64,000 nucleotides of DNA. Source: Limonium bicolor (Eukaryota > Streptophyta > Magnoliopsida > Caryophyllales > Plumbaginaceae). Shown here in pieces: positions 1-12,560 of this stretch (the first letter of the stretch is position 1; each line of letters opens with the position of its first letter). Under the pieces are notes generated by a model that made no database searches, had not been told where the DNA came from, and saw nothing but the letters and a program-made list of their open reading frames with translations. A program made the translations under genes and the position numbers. The DNA lies in assembly GCA_023374045.1 (NCBI GenBank), contig CM041778.1:288897533-288961532 (forward strand), written 5' to 3'.

Positions 1-2977
1 GGGTTGTATTTTCTTGACATATCTGCATTAAGTGCTTATCTGCTAGACAGAGATACTGATGTTTTTGCTTGTATGAATTTTAACAGTGAGCCTAGAACTG
101 ATAAGAATAGGAAACTGCCTTTGTGGCATAATAGACTTGGTCACATTCCTATGTCAAAATTGTGCAAAATTTCTGAGATAAGAATTACGAAATCTGAACA
201 TTCTGTTTCTGGAATTTATCCTTGCACTATCTGTTTTAAGGCAAGAAGCAAAAGAAAGAAATTTACTCTTTCTAGCATAAAAACCACTCAGCCATTTGAA
301 ATGATCCATGTGGACATCTGTGGACCCATAAGGGTTCCAACAACAGATGGACATAGATACTTCCTCACCATAGTAGATGATTATAGTAGAGGAACTTGGA
401 TCAAACTTCTTAGACAAAAATCAGAAGCTTTGAAACAAATAAAAGATTTCGTTATTCTGGTAGAAACACAAATGAACAAACATGTTAAAACAGTGAGGAG
501 TGATAATGCAAGAGAATTGGGAAAATCTGTTGAAGGAACAGATTTCTTCAAAAACAAAGGAATAATCCATCAGACCAGCTGTCCCCATACTCCTCAACAA
601 AATGGAGTAGTTGAAAGGAAGCAAGGCCATTTGATGGAAGTTGCTAGGGCTTTCCTTTATCAGTCCGGTTTAGATCCTAAGTTTTGGGGCTATTGTGTTG
701 AACAGGCGGCTTATGTTATCAATAGAATCCCTTCTAAAGCCATCAAAAATCATACTCCCTATGAAAGAATTTATGGGACTAAACCTGACTACAATAGCAT
801 AAAAAGTTTTGGGTGTCTTTGCTATATCACCAACATTAATCCCAACAAAGGAAAGTTAGATCCTAGAGCTCACACTTGCATTTACCTTGGCGGCTGCAAA
901 AATACAAAAGGCCACAGAATCCTTTCTTTAGAGAGTAATACTGTGACTGTCAGCCGCGATGTGACATTTTTTGAAAACATTTTTCCTCTGGTTGATAGTG
1001 AGTGGAAGCCTTTATTCAGTCAAAACAAAGATTCCTTAGATATTCCTTTTCCAGAACACACCATCTGCATAGAGGATGACACTGAAACATACACACCAAG
1101 ACACATTATTGAAACAGAAAACACTGATACTATCAACCAGATTACTGAAACAACAGATCCCATGACTGAAACTCCTCCTACTGAAACCATTGAACTCAGA
1201 AGGTCGACTAGGATTCACAAACCACCCTCCAAGTATGATGATTATATATGCTCCACTTCCCTAGACCACAAAGACCTTTTCTCTGTCATTTTAAGTGCCA
1301 GACTTGGTCAAGGAAATCCAAATAATTCGGCCACTTCTTCACTAAACAGCCTTACAGATCAGACCCCAAAACAAACAATCCTCTCATGCTCCCTTGGCCA
1401 AAATACCAGCATTTTCCTTGATCATGTTTATAACTTAGATGAACCCTCAAACTACAAGTCAGCTAGCAAAGACCCTAGATGGGTCAAAGCTATGACTGAA
1501 GAATTTGAAGCTCTTCAACTTAATAACACTTGGTCTGTTGTTGATCTTCCTAAAGGAAAAAAACCCATAAGCTGTAAATGGGTTTACAAAACAAAACTTA
1601 AAGCAGATGGTACTCTTGAGCGATTTAAAGCCAGACTTGTTGCTAGAGGGTTCACTCAAAGACCAGGCCTAGATTATGCAGAGACTTTCTCCCCTGTTGT
1701 AAAACTTACCACCATTCGTGCCCTTGTCATAACAGCTATAAAAAAGGGGTTGGATCCTTGATCAACTCGATGTAAACAATGCTTTCCTCCATGGAGATCT
1801 CCATGAGGATGTTTACATGAGTATACCCGAGGGTCTAAATGTGGATGGTAAAAACAAAGCATGCAAACTACATAAATCTATATATGGTCTCAAACAACCT
1901 TCTCGTCAATGGTACGAGAAACTAACACAATTCTTACAAAGTCTCGGTTTCCACCATTCACAAAATGACTATTCTTTGTTTGTGAAACAAAAACCAGATA
2001 GTATTACTTTGTTAGGGATCTATGTAGATGATATGCTTGTCGTAGGCAACAATGTGAGGGAGATAAATTTTTTAAAGAAACAACTTGACAAGGAGTTCAA
2101 AATAAAGGACTTAGGAAGGTTGAATTATTTTCTTGGAATGGAGTTCTTGGAAAAAGAAAAAGGAATTATCATGTCACAGCAAAAATATACGAACCAAATA
2201 TTAAAAGAATTTGGGATGGAAAAGTGTAGAGCATGTGTTTCACCTCTGCCTACCAATCTAAAACTATCCATAGATTCTGGCACTAAACTGGACAGACCCA
2301 CCGTGTACAGATGCCTAGTAGGAAAGTTAAATTTCCTTACAAACACTAGACCTGACATTGGGTTTGCAGTCCAGTTTCTCAGCCAATTTCTTCAATCTCC
2401 AACAACAGAACATCTGAAAGCAGCCTACCATACCCTTTCATACATAAAAGGAACCTCTGGTTACGGTTTGTTCTTCAATAAAAATGACAATTATGATCTA
2501 ATAGCCTATTGTGACTCAGATTGGGCATCATGCCCAATCACAAGGAAGTCCATATCAGGCTATTACATCTTACTTGGTGGATGCCCATTAAGTTGGAAAT
2601 CTAAAAAGCAAGTTTCTGTAGCTTTATCTTCTGCTGAGGCAGAATATAGAGCCATGAGACAAGTCACCAGCGAATTAAGCTGGTTAACTAGACTATTAAC
2701 AGAAATTGGCCTGCAAAACATTACCCCCATACCTCTGAAATGCGATAACTTGGCTGCTATACACATAGCCCGTAATCCGGTTTCTCACGAACGCACAAAA
2801 CACATTGAATTAGACTGCCATTTCGTTCGTGAGAAACTGCAGGAAGGTCTCATCCATGTTCAGTACGTGCCCAGCACACATCAGTTAGCTGATGTCATGA
2901 CAAAATCATTACCAGGTAAGCATTATCAGAATTCGTTTAACAATTTGGGATTGCAGGAACAAAGTGATTATGGCTAG
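1..2977 (+). pseudogene. copia pol (integrase, RT, RNase H), one frameshift
   Basis: This is the polyprotein segment that would integrate and reverse-transcribe the element. In order it shows the GAG-pre-integrase zinc-binding segment (LWHNRLGH and CTICFK, about 120-240), then the integrase core with D in HVDICGP (307-327), D in RSDNARE (about 496-516) and E in NGVVERK (601-621). RT follows ([12 protein letters not shown]; catalytic YVDD at 2021-2032), then RNase H (YCDSDW near 2509, SSAEAEYRAM near 2629). The frame shifts at the G run at 1746-1749: the upstream frame stops at 1761 and the rest of RT continues in another frame to the stop at 2977. That is the only break seen, so the copy decayed recently or carries a base-call error. 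N-terminal gag and protease are outside the window. Confidence 0.85.
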
Positions 2978-3034
2978 CATCAGCATTACAAGGCGCAAAA
3001 GGATCATTTTAGCAAGCTAAAAGCTGCTCCTTTT

Positions 3035-3043
3035 GAGGGGGGG
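3035..3043 (+). other. polypurine tract of copia element 1
   Basis: GAGGGGGGG lies three bases before the TG that opens the 3' LTR and shortly after the pol stop. This is the normal place for the plus-strand primer. Confidence 0.8.
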
Positions 3044-3046
3044 TAT

Positions 3047-3355
3047 TGAGATACGCTGGATATGTTCAGGGGGTTACTCTTAGTCTGTATTCTAGGATGT
3101 TACATATTGTACGTTTCTAGATTGTATTAGACTATCTTTTATGTAATTGCAGTAAACCGGCCCATGTTAGACCCGGTTTACTTTTCCCCATTTCCTAATT
3201 CTAGGTTATATCCCCCACTTCTTCTTCCCTGTAGCTAACTTAGGTATTCTTCTCTTCTTCTGAGAGTCGCAGAGAAGCGTGTATAATACAAAACTGGAAT
3301 TCCCAGTTTTGTCGATCAATAAAGCATCTTTGATTGTTTTCTTCAAATTCCGTCA
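3047..3355 (+). repeat. 3' LTR of copia element 1
   Basis: It starts TGAGATACG just after the PPT and ends at CGTCA, giving a short TGA/TCA terminal inverted repeat. A sequence like a polyadenylation signal (AATAAA, about 3318) lies near the right end. The end could be 3355 or 3357. No second copy is in the window, so the boundary is inferred. Confidence 0.65.
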
Positions 3356-3356
3356 C

Positions 3357-6300
3357 ATGCTTAACCCTTTACCGACCCTTGACAGCGTCTATTCGATGTT
3401 ACGACAAGAAGAAAATCATCTTCTCAACCGTAAGACGCGAAAAGGCGACACTGAGGATACTCTCACTTTTGCAAATGTCAACCCTAATTCCTCAAATCGG
3501 TCACCTACTGATGCGCGCACCACCAACACTCGAAATGATTCAAAGAAGAAGTGCAATCACTGCAAAAAGATGGGTCATTCCTATGAGGACTGCTACTGGG
3601 TGACAGGGAAATTCCCTAGTAATTGGCGTACCAAAACAAAGAATCCCGTTTCTGCTGCTGTCACCGACGACACCAACTCTCAACCCACTGAATCTTCGGT
3701 GCCGGGCTTCACTCAAGAACAACTTCACGCTTTAACTCTGCATTTTCAAGATAACAAGACTCCTGTCCCAGGAATTTCTCCACGACAATTAGCTTCCCTG
3801 TCTGCCTACCTTGACAAGCGCACCGTAATCAACAAGGAACAAGAAGCTGAGTTCTATACTCAGTTTGCAGGTACGCTTGTCTCTTCCTTGGATACAACAA
3901 CCACACATATCTTGCATAATTGTTGGGTGATAGATTCTGGTGCTACAGACCACATATGTGGTGATATCAATTTATTTATCGATTCTGATTTCCATCTTTG
4001 CAATACTACTGTTAACATGCCCGATGGCCACTCTGGTAGCATTAAAGGTTTTGGCACCGTGAAATTAACAAAACAATTTTTGTTGCATAATGTTCTATAT
4101 GTTCCAAGCTTTGCATTCTTTCTGTTATCTGCTCGCAAGCTTTTACAACAATTAAATGCTAGCATGATAATCTCTGCAAATATATGTGCTTTGCAGGACC
4201 CTAACAACAATACTTGTGTCACATTTGCATACCAGAAAAATGGTCTATATGTACTAGCCCCTGAACGTTTAGATGTTTTTTTGATACACAGAAACAAATA
4301 TTGTAATAGTCATTCTTCTGTTACTTGTCAAGACAGTTCATCTGTTCTGGAACACAATGTTGATATGAATAAAAATGCTTTGTCTGTCTCTGTTTTGGAT
4401 AAAGCATGTTTGTGGCATTTACGTTTGGGTCACACTCCTTTAGATAAGCTTGTAAAACTCAAACTGATAAAACAAGCAGATGTTCTAAAAAATTTTTGGT
4501 GTGATAGCTGCAATAGAGCCAAAACCCATAGGCTTCCTTTTCCCCACTCTGTCACCAATAGTGCTGATATATTTGACTTGATACATATTGATATTTGCGG
4601 TCCTTTTAGACAACCAAGTCACAACAATAAGAAATAATTTCTAAGCATTGTCGATGACAAAAGTAGGGCCTTATGGATTAAACTCCTTACATCTAAATCA
4701 GAAGCCTTCTTTTTTATTAAAGCTTTCATCATGTATGCAGAAAGACAGTTTAACAAAAAAGTTAAATGTGTTAGGTCTGATAATGCCCTAGAGTTAGGCA
4801 GTTCCAATGAGGGAAAAATATTTTTCAACACTCTAGGGATAATTCACCAAACATCCTGTCCCCACACCCCTCAACAAAATGGAATTGTTGAGAGGAAACA
4901 CCGATATTTAATGGAAACTGCTAGAGCCCTTTTTCATCAATCAAAAGTTCCAATAGAATATTGGAGTGAATGTCTCCTCACTGCTACAGATATCATCAAC
5001 AAATTACCATCATCTTCCTTACAAGGAAAATCTCCTCATGAAGTTCTCTACAATACAGAAATAGATTATAATAATTTGAAAACCTTCGGTTGTCTAGCTT
5101 ATGCTCTTATTCTTGGTCCAAAGCAAGGAAAATTCAGCTCTAAATCCACCCCATGCGTTCACTTAGGGCTTGCTGAAAGACAAAAGGGATATAGGCTATT
5201 AAGATTGGAGGATAACACCATAATTGTTTCAAGACATGTTATATTCCATGAATCTGTTTTTCCATTCACACACCCACCTCCTCATATTCCACCTTTTCAA
5301 ACCCCTCCCACCACTGAGCAGCCCATAGCACCAGATCAGCCCATATATGTCTCAGATGATGAACTTTCCCTTTCTCCTTACAACAACCCATCACTTATAC
5401 CACAAACTACATCCACAGATACACCACCAACTTCAATTTCCGATACACAACATCAGCCTCAAACCCAAACCATCACAGATATTCACCACCACACATCATC
5501 AACCAATATACCACCCTCTCAAGACACCATCAGAAGGTCTTCAAGACTACGCCATCCTCCTGCATACCTTCAAGATTACCATACCAGTTCTGTCCTTCTT
5601 GACCAAGACCTTTTTACTGAAATATTCAAAAATAGACTCATATCTTCCTCCACCATCTATTCTGATAACAATCCAACCTTTCTCAATTCTCTTACTGATA
5701 TCACTCCTACTCTCTCACTAGCTGCTACATCTGTTCAAAACCATACAACAATTGAAAACATTTTTGCCATCAAAGATCCCCAAACCTACGAGGAAGCAAC
5801 AAAACACACACATTGGATAGGTGCCATCAATACCGAACTTACAGCCCTAACAGAAAATGGTACATGGGAATTAACCAAATTACCAAAACATAAAAAGGCA
5901 ATAGGTTGTAAGTGGGTTTTTAAAACTAAACTGAAAGCTGATGGCACTATAGAACGGTATAAAGCTCGCCTTGTTGCTAAGGGATTCAGCCAAAAGTATG
6001 GTCTTGATTACACAGAAACATTCTCTCCCGTAGTTCGAATGACCACAATTAGAACAATCTTAACCATAGCTGTTAAACAAAACTGGACAATTAATCAACT
6101 TGATGTCAACAATGCCTTTATTCATGGCAACCTTCAAGAAGAAATATACATGCAGCTACCAAAAGGCTTAAATACAGAGAGCAAAATCAATGCCTGTCGC
6201 TTAAAGAAATCCCTCTATGGATTAAAACAAGCATCCAGGCAATGGTTTGCTCGTCTCAGTTTTTTCCTAGAAACTCTAGGATACACTCAATCCTTTAATG

Positions 6301-6497
6301 ACTCTCTCTTCTTAAAAAATAATTTAAAACAAGTCACCTTCCTTGCTGTTTACGTTGATGATATCCTTATCACAAGAAACAATCAACACGAAATAGATAA
6401 TGTAAAACAGAAACTGGACAAAGAGTTCAAAATAAAAGATCTTGGCAATCTTCTTTTTTCTTGGGTATGGAATTTTTGCATCATTCTGCAGGTATGA
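3357..6497 (+). pseudogene. copia gag-protease-integrase-RT, nonsense and frameshift
   Basis: The open frame that can be read from 3279 is a chimera: its first ~26 codons come from the LTR of element 1, and real gag begins near 3357. A CCHC zinc knuckle lies at 3552-3593 (CNHCKKMGHSYEDC). The aspartic protease motif DSGATDH starts at 3933. The GAG-pre-integrase segment (LWHLRLGH) follows, then integrase with HIDICGP near 4585, RSDNALE near 4774 and NGIVERK near 4879. RT carries [12 protein letters not shown] and YVDD at 6351-6362. An in-frame TAA at 4635-4637 cuts the integrase between its zinc-binding region and catalytic core; the frame is otherwise continuous to about 6460, where indels begin. 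A proline- and threonine-rich linker separates integrase and RT. Confidence 0.8.
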
Positions 6498-7315
6498 TAA
6501 TCACACAGAGAAATTATGCAAGACATTCTGGCAGAAACATGGTATTCACGGTAATGACAGTCTTGTTTCCCCTCTGCCCTCATCACTCAACTGAATACAA
6601 ACGATGGTGAGATCCCTTCCAACCCCATAATATCGTAGTTTAATTGGAAAATTAAACTATTTTAACTATAACGTCCCTGAATCTGTTTTAAACCAATTAC
6701 TAAGCCATATTTGCAGGCACCCCTACGGCACATATGCGCGCTGCTCTCCATACACTACACTACCTCCAGGGAACTGCACACTACGGCATTAATCTCAACA
6801 ACAACCCAGACTTCTCTTTGCTGGCATACTGCGACAGCGACTGGGCTGGTTGCCAGGACACCCGTCGCTCCGTCTCCGGTTACTACATTATGCTGGGAGG
6901 TTCTCCAATATCATGGAAATCGAAGAAACAGCACAGCGTATCCCTCTCCTCTGCAGAAGCAGAATACAGAGCACTCCGGTCTGTCACAGCAGAATTATCT
7001 TGGCTTAGTCGGTTGATTCATGAACTCGGCATCACAGCAATCGAGCCCATTCCAGTTCACTGCGATAACAAATCAGCAGTCTACATTGCGAAAAATCCAG
7101 TTCAGCATCAACAAATGAAGCATATAGAAATAGATATTCATTACGTCAGACAGAAAATTCAAGAGGGTCTTATTGCTGTGCGTCACATCTCTAACAAGGA
7201 CCAGCTAGCAGACTTTCTCACAAAGTCATTACCAGGAAAATCTTATTCCAGCATGTTACGAGATATTGGACTCACATTATTGCAAGATCAACTTTCCAGC
7301 CCACGTTGCTCTTGA
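6498..7315 (+). pseudogene. copia RT thumb remnant and RNase H
   Basis: From 6498 to about 6730 the RT thumb and connection are scrambled by several indels; only short phrases matching element 1 can be read in shifting frames. RNase H is then intact from 6734 to the stop at 7315: YCDSDWAG near 6827, SWKSKKQ, SSAEAEYRAL near 6951, CDNKSAVYIAKNP, and the C-terminal LADFLTKSLPGK. This domain would remove the RNA strand during reverse transcription. Being cut from RT by frameshifts, it is not functional here. Confidence 0.8.
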
Positions 7316-7326
7316 GGGGGGGGGGG
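7314..7326 (+). other. polypurine tract of copia element 2
   Basis: GA followed by eleven G, directly after the pol stop and directly before TGTTAGG. The run is longer than in element 1. Confidence 0.75.
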
Positions 7327-7485
7327 TGTTAGGCTATTTCGTCCATGTATTCTTGTTAATAGTCTTGTACTCTAATATAGCCGTTACTTTAGTATTCTAT
7401 ATATATGTAGTCACACTTGTGTCTAAACACACGGTTCTATATCAAATAATAATAGAATGATATCTTTTGGTACTCTAAGCTTCTC
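7327..7485 (+). repeat. 3' LTR of copia element 2 (right end uncertain)
   Basis: It begins TGTTAGG next to the PPT. A CA that could end it lies at 7484-7485. The other LTR is outside the window, so the right boundary is a guess from length and the terminal CA. Confidence 0.4.
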
Positions 7486-8722
7486 AGCTATCGACTATGC
7501 ATGTACTCCAACCTGAGATATACTTGAGAGATTGAAAATCTAATGGAGTTTTATGATCCCCTTGACTAAAGCAATTAAGTGAATATCTACCTTTCAAATT
7601 TGTTTGACACTGTCACCGGTGTGATCCCTAATTGTATAATATGTATCGTCGGCTTTGCTAATACATAAGAAGTCATCTACTTAACCAAAATGCACAGTTG
7701 TATTTTCTTATATTTAGCTACAATTTGACCAACACCTTATTTGGGATAACAAAGTTTTCAATTGTTTCTAGCGCCACATGGTATATAATTTTTACAATGT
7801 ACATTCTCACAGACCAAGCATCGAAACATCACACTACTCTGTCCTTCAATCTAGGATATACATGTCTTTTGAGGTATCTACAATATGAATGGATGATAGT
7901 TGCAACCTTACATGATTTTGCTTCACTGGTTTCCACTTGCTCTAGAAACTTGGGAGTATTTAGGTTTCTTGCTCTTGTGTGACAGCGCACAACAGCTTGT
8001 CAGTTTTGCAGGGTCGCTAGTATAGAGGAGAAAACAATGAAGCAAACAAGGATAAAAAATATGATCGGTTTGGTATGGTGTGCTTTTATGTAGACCATAT
8101 ATGTAAATTTGCTGCCATGCAAAAGAAAACGTTTTTTGAGTTGCTTTTTATCTAGTCATGTGTGATTCAGGCTTATGTGTGGTTGTTGTTTTACCGTACA
8201 TATAGCATAATTTGATTCACTACGAAAACATAAAGAATTCATAAACAGGAAATAAAATATTCACTTTTATTATCGTTGAATTTAAAAAGATTAATTTTAA
8301 TTTAGAAACTAAATTTTAGTTAATTCACTTTATGAATTTACAAACAATACTTATAGCATGATATAATTCACTTTAAAAACATTGTAGTATCATACTTAAT
8401 AATACAAATATTCACTTTGACTGAATTTATTGTTAGAACTATCTTATATTGCTTAATCTAGAATTTGATTCACTTCACAACAAAGTGGATCCACAATAGA
8501 TAAAGAAAAGAATCACTTATTTTATTGAGTCTAATCTAAATAATAACTTCTCACTTAGAAACTGACTGTTGGTGGATTCACGATATGAATTATTTAACTA
8601 TACTTTGATAACTACATTGACTCATGTTCAATAATCAAAAGATACACTTTTCTCAATGACATCACAATAATAACTTTGTAATGTGAAACTGAATTTTATA
8701 GTGAAAAATAATTCACTTTGCT
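7486..8722 (+). other. AT-rich stretch without a recognisable gene
   Basis: No open frame here shows a known motif. From about 8210 to 8720 the phrase ATTCACTT and close variants recur many times at irregular spacing, giving a low-complexity, degenerate repeat. It could be old repeat DNA into which copia element 2 or element D inserted. Confidence 0.5.
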
Positions 8723-10023
8723 TGAAATACCCCTAACTTCTAAAACTTAATTAAATGATCTATTAATGATCTAAGAGGACTAATAATCATCTTAATACCA
8801 TTGGGGAACAATCTAAGATCTCAACAAGGCAAAAACATGCCTTAAGATCGGTAAAGCCAAAAACATGTCCAAACACAAAATGTGCTTTAAAACTCCTTAG
8901 AGCACGTTTTTTGTGAAAATTGACTTTATAAGTGGGTTTTGAGTGGTGTTAGGGGTAGGATTACACCTTGTCATACTGATGTACTATGATGTACCACATT
9001 ATATGGTCTAATACAAAGCATATCAAAAAATCACAAATATGGCATTCATTTGTGAATAGTTACTGAAATAGTACATTTTTAAGTAATGTTGACTAAGACA
9101 AGTCAATGGTCACTTGGTGACTCACCTTAGACTAGTATGGCACGACAAAAACAAGGGAGGAGGAGAGCACATCATGCTTTAATCAAAATATCTAGCCAAT
9201 TTGGTGAATCACCCATTTAATATTCATTACTTTACTTTTCCTTCCATAAAACACAATTTTGGCTTTCTCTTTCATCTTGTCCTGTTCCCTCCAAGTTTGG
9301 CATTCTCTTAGAACATCCCAAGCCGTGTTCTTGAGTTATCAAAGTGGGAATTCAACTTACTTCACCTAAGGTAATGGTTTAAGGCATTATTTAGGTCATT
9401 TTCTTCCTTTCTTCATTACCTACACATGGAGCTAACTATATAGAACTTTCCATGGCTCCTTCTCATTGTGTTAATCTTTTATTAAGTGATAATTCTCAGC
9501 TGAAACCACAACAAGGACCAGAGTTGGTCAAAATCTCATTTTAAGGTAAAAATCTACCTTAAGACTTTCATGACTTCTTACGGTTTTCTTTGGTTGATTT
9601 CAATGAGTTTATACACTCATTATCTCCTAATTATCATATTGTTTCAGTGTGTAAACCATATTGATGAAGGGTGACCAGTTTCAAAGGCAAATCCATTCTT
9701 TAAGGCATTTTGCCTAGGTAAACCCTAATATTTTGTCACCTTGTTGTCATCTAGTGAATCCCCATGATTTTATGGTGATTTTGACACCCTTTGATGTTTT
9801 AAAATCAGGCCGAAGAGACCTTGTTTGTTACTTACCATTTTAAGGTAAAAATCACCTTAGATCTAGGATTAAGTTGTTTCTTATGATTAACTCATGCTTG
9901 GAGTGTAATCATATCTTATATTGCTGCTAGAAACTATCTAAGAGGCTGTCCAATTTGTGCTCCCTTCTTCCATGGCCAAACATTACCTTAAAAGTGCATA
10001 AAATCAAGGTATAACATTATATT
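8723..10023 (+). repeat. Element D, LTR left part (TGAAATACCCC family)
   Basis: It opens with TGAAATACCCCTAAC and carries the same landmarks as LTRs A, B and C. There is an imperfect inverted repeat ending in AGCACGTTTTT (about 8882-8912), a pyrimidine-rich leader near 9240-9300, and AAGGTAA-type motifs near 9369, 9544 and 9844, with a weaker AGGTAAA near 9719. No PPT precedes it, so it is a 5' or solo LTR. Element E interrupts it at 10023. Confidence 0.65.
10019..10023 (+). other. Target-site duplication of element E, left copy
   Basis: ATATT here is repeated at 28364-28368 directly after the 3' LTR of E. The 5-bp match proves the two ends belong to one insertion. Confidence 0.9.
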
Positions 10024-10587
10024 TGTTGATGTTATTTTGATCGGCAAACTCAGCTCTATACTGACGACTACATAAAGATAAATTCCAGGAGACGCACGTC
10101 AGTCTTAAACTGAGGAGACTAAGGGAGAAGATAGAATATCTCAATAGGATATTATATATCTGTTAAAGATAAATAAAACCTCCGCTAATGAGCTGTAATT
10201 TGATCTTCGATATCTATATATGAGATTGTAAATCTAGGGTTGCGTAGTAAGGTTTTACTAAGCAAAAGCTGAAAGGGAAACACAGGGAAATTAGAACGTG
10301 AGAATTCTATGTGAAGCAATTCACGAGGAAGTTACCTCATTCTAGGGCTTTACGATCTGAAGTTACATACGGGGTAGAACTTCAGGGAGTAGGTGTTACA
10401 AGAGAGATACTTTCTTAACGTGAGATGAGTTGTTGTGCTCGTAAGGTTGTGGAGAAGTGCTAACTCTACGTGTAATACTTGTATCAGGTGTGATACACGT
10501 TTATAAAACAGTCGATTGATTTCTTTTATTATCTATATTAGTTCGTTGTTCTTCGTCAGTACCATACTCACGCGGTAGGATTCAACA
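10024..10587 (+). repeat. 5' LTR of element E
   Basis: It runs from TGTTGATG to TTCAACA and is matched by 27800-28363 over its full length of 564 bp. Differences are substitutions only. Confidence 0.95.
10214..10224 (+). promoter_or_regulatory. Candidate TATA box in LTR of element E
   Basis: CTATATATGAG about 190 bp into the LTR, preserved in the 3' copy near 27990. The position suits a Pol II core promoter with U3 upstream. The start site is not known. Confidence 0.4.
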
Positions 10588-10589
10588 AT

Positions 10590-10601
10590 TGGTATCAGAG
10601 C
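10590..10601 (+). other. Primer-binding site of element E (iMet tRNA type)
   Basis: TGGTATCAGAGC lies two bases after the 5' LTR and is the usual complement to the 3' end of plant initiator methionine tRNA. Confidence 0.9.
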
Positions 10602-10646
10602 AAGGTTACCCTCTACTTTGAAGAAACTTCTTCAGGGTTGATCGTG

Positions 10647-10736
10647 ATGAATTCCTACAGTGTTAAACCCCCAAAGTTGACCAAGTTCAACTACACCAGC
10701 TGGTGTGAACAAATGGAAGATCAGCTGATTTCTATC
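10647..10736 (+). pseudogene. Element E gag, first 30 codons
   Basis: ATG at 10647 opens a frame containing PKLTKFNYTSWCEQMED, a typical start of a copia gag of the UBN2 type. It is cut after codon 30 by element F. The same frame resumes at 20104 (LWDVVTEGD) once F and one copy of its target duplication are removed. Confidence 0.8.
10732..10736 (+). other. Target-site duplication of element F, left copy
   Basis: CTATC, repeated at 20099-20103 immediately after the 3' LTR of F. Confidence 0.9.
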
Positions 10737-12124
10737 TGATAAGTGCAAAACATATAGACTTTTAGGGTTTAAATACCTTATGAATTGCAATATCTGAAAC
10801 ACATGTTTCCCACTTATTATGCGTTTTTTCATAAGATTTATGTTTTGACATGAACTAATGCATTTTATATGTTCAATGTATGAAAAAGCCATGAAATTAA
10901 GTAGATTTACTCATGAGGATTTCAACGCAACAAACGGGGATTAAATCGCAGCTCAAACAAAGATTTTAGAGGGAAAATAATTCTCGTCCGGACCTGTGTC
11001 CGGACATACAGGTCCGGACGCAACACGTGGAAGCAAGCTCTGCACAGCGTCGACATGTCCGAACATGCAGGTCCGGACGCTGGTTCGGACACGTCGGTAA
11101 ATTCAGCAAACAGAGCTGCATCGACATGGTGTGAAAAGATAAATCAATTTTATCTTTTCACACGCCTCTTCCACCGACTTACCCTTCCTTTTTACCCCAT
11201 TATCACTATAAATATACCTATAACCCTCCATTAATAGATATCTGATTCCACCCCCAAACTTATGTCAATTTTCCTCCACAAAATCACCATCTCCTCTCCA
11301 TTCACCTAGATATTAGATATCCATCTCACTCCATTTTCATCCACAAAAACCACTGCGTTATTATTCTGTCCAACCTCTGACCAACATATTACCAGTTAAT
11401 ATGTCAGGCTAAGAGGATATACTCTGGGTGAAGGTTAATTTATAGTCTGTTTAATTATGTAATTATGTTTTTACCGGTTTAATTAAATACAGTTTGTTAC
11501 GATTAAAGCTTATCTCTCGCCTTTGTAATAAATTTCATGAATTTATTAAAATGCTTTACTAAATCTATTTTGATCAGATCCGTGATAAATAGACAGGTTA
11601 ATTAAGCAGTAAATCTATAGAAAGCTTATTATGATTTAATAAGTTAGTATTTTCAGACGCAAATATAATTTCTCATACTTGATCCGTTTACATGTGTTTT
11701 GCTCGAATCTGGATTAGACCGAGCATGTTCAGGTAAACAATTTCTTTTGAGTCTATGATTTAGTCCTTAAGATAATAACAGGAATTTTGCCAAACTATCA
11801 CAATAAAACCGGTAGACATAGCATAAAAGAGCAGACTATATAAACCTGAACCCAGAGTCCCGTTTAATTTATCTTTAACTCAGTTTATTTTATCTATCCT
11901 TTTTATTTATAAAAACAAGTCAATTAATCCCCCCTTTTTTGACAAAGCTTAGGTATTATATTATTTCACTATAAGTCCCACGGTTCGATATCCGGTCACT
12001 TCCACTGTACTATACTACTGCGATCGGGATTTGTTTGCAGCCTATAAGGTATTTTGAGTTTTAAATTTCTTTTTCATTTGCTTTAAATACGTTAGTTCCA
12101 ACCACTCACATTTTCCTGTCTACA
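10737..12124 (+). repeat. 5' LTR of element F
   Basis: It runs from TGATAAGTGC to TGTCTACA, matching 18711-20098 in full and in length. Near its start is a CG-rich cluster of GTCCGGAC palindromes (10986-11097). Confidence 0.95.
11207..11214 (+). promoter_or_regulatory. TATA box in LTR of element F
   Basis: TATAAATA about 470 bp into the LTR, kept unchanged in the 3' copy at 19181-19188. A pyrimidine-rich tract precedes it and C-rich sequence follows, as in plant core promoters. Confidence 0.6.
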
Positions 12125-12127
12125 AAA

Positions 12128-12146
12128 TGGCGCCGTTGCCGGGGAC
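12128..12146 (+). other. Primer-binding site of element F (Athila type)
   Basis: TGGCGCCGTTGCCGGGGAC, three bases after the 5' LTR. It matches the PBS established for Athila elements, assigned to tRNA-Asp. Confidence 0.85.
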
Positions 12147-12234
12147 TTGATTTATTCTAGTCCTTAAAGCCCCGGATAATTCACTTGCTATATTATAATA
12201 TTCTATTTATATTATTTTGTTTGTTGTTTATTTT

Positions 12235-12560
12235 ATTTCTACCAATTTATGTCATTTAATTATTCCAGCGATTTAAATATCGTATTAATTACAGTTTTTT
12301 TTCCAGTCATTTAAAATTCCTGTCATTTATTTTCCAGTTATTTAAATTTTCATTGTCCTTTAAATTTCAGTAATCTAAATTATGTCATTTAAATTCTATC
12401 ATTTAAATATTCTGTCATTTAAATTCATGTCATTTAAATTCCAGACAATTAAATTCCAGTTCTTAATTTAATTGTCATTTAAATTCCAGTTCTTTATTTT
12501 TTAGTCATTTAAATTACTATCATTTAAATTCCCTTGTCATTTAAATTCCAGCAATTTAAT
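12235..12560 (+). repeat. Degenerate tandem repeat with ATTTAAAT core in F leader
   Basis: A unit of roughly 16-20 bp, of the form GTCATTTAAATTCCAG, recurs more than a dozen times with variants between the PBS and gag. The palindromic ATTTAAAT core is the best-kept part. The stretch 12147-12754 has no other feature I can support. Confidence 0.7.

Larger units (their letters stand above)
1..3355 (+). mobile_element. Ty1/copia element 1, 3' part (5' end outside window)
   Basis: The order integrase, reverse transcriptase, RNase H is the copia order. It is followed by a G-rich polypurine tract and a 3' LTR of about 309 bp. The 5' LTR, gag and protease lie upstream of the window. Its LTR end runs directly into the gag of a second copia element, so element 1 most likely inserted into element 2. 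The target-site duplication cannot be checked because the left end is missing. Confidence 0.85.
3356..7485 (+). mobile_element. Ty1/copia element 2 (host of element 1), degenerate
   Basis: It has gag zinc knuckle, protease, integrase, RT and RNase H in copia order, ending in a long G tract and a probable short 3' LTR. Its 5' LTR and the start of gag should lie to the left of element 1, outside the window. Its pol motifs resemble those of element 1 (for example the shared phrases [10 protein letters not shown] and QLDVNNAF), so the two are related families. Confidence 0.8.

Noticed and set aside
3279..3356. Start of the gag frame of copia 2 at 3279
   Set aside because: These codons lie inside the 3' LTR of copia 1. 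The apparent start is a by-product of the nested insertion.
7698..7982. 94-codon frame right of copia element 2
   Set aside because: No motif, hydrophobic low-information text, AT-rich background, no homologous copy in the window.
8210..8720. Repeated ATTCACTT phrases as a possible direct-repeat array of CRISPR type
   Set aside because: Spacing is irregular, units are short and variable, and the context is a plant genome.
10590..10601. TGGTATCAGAGC sites (also 35074 and 49239) as possible tRNA genes
   Set aside because: They are 12-base primer-binding sites next to LTR ends; no cloverleaf sequence surrounds them.
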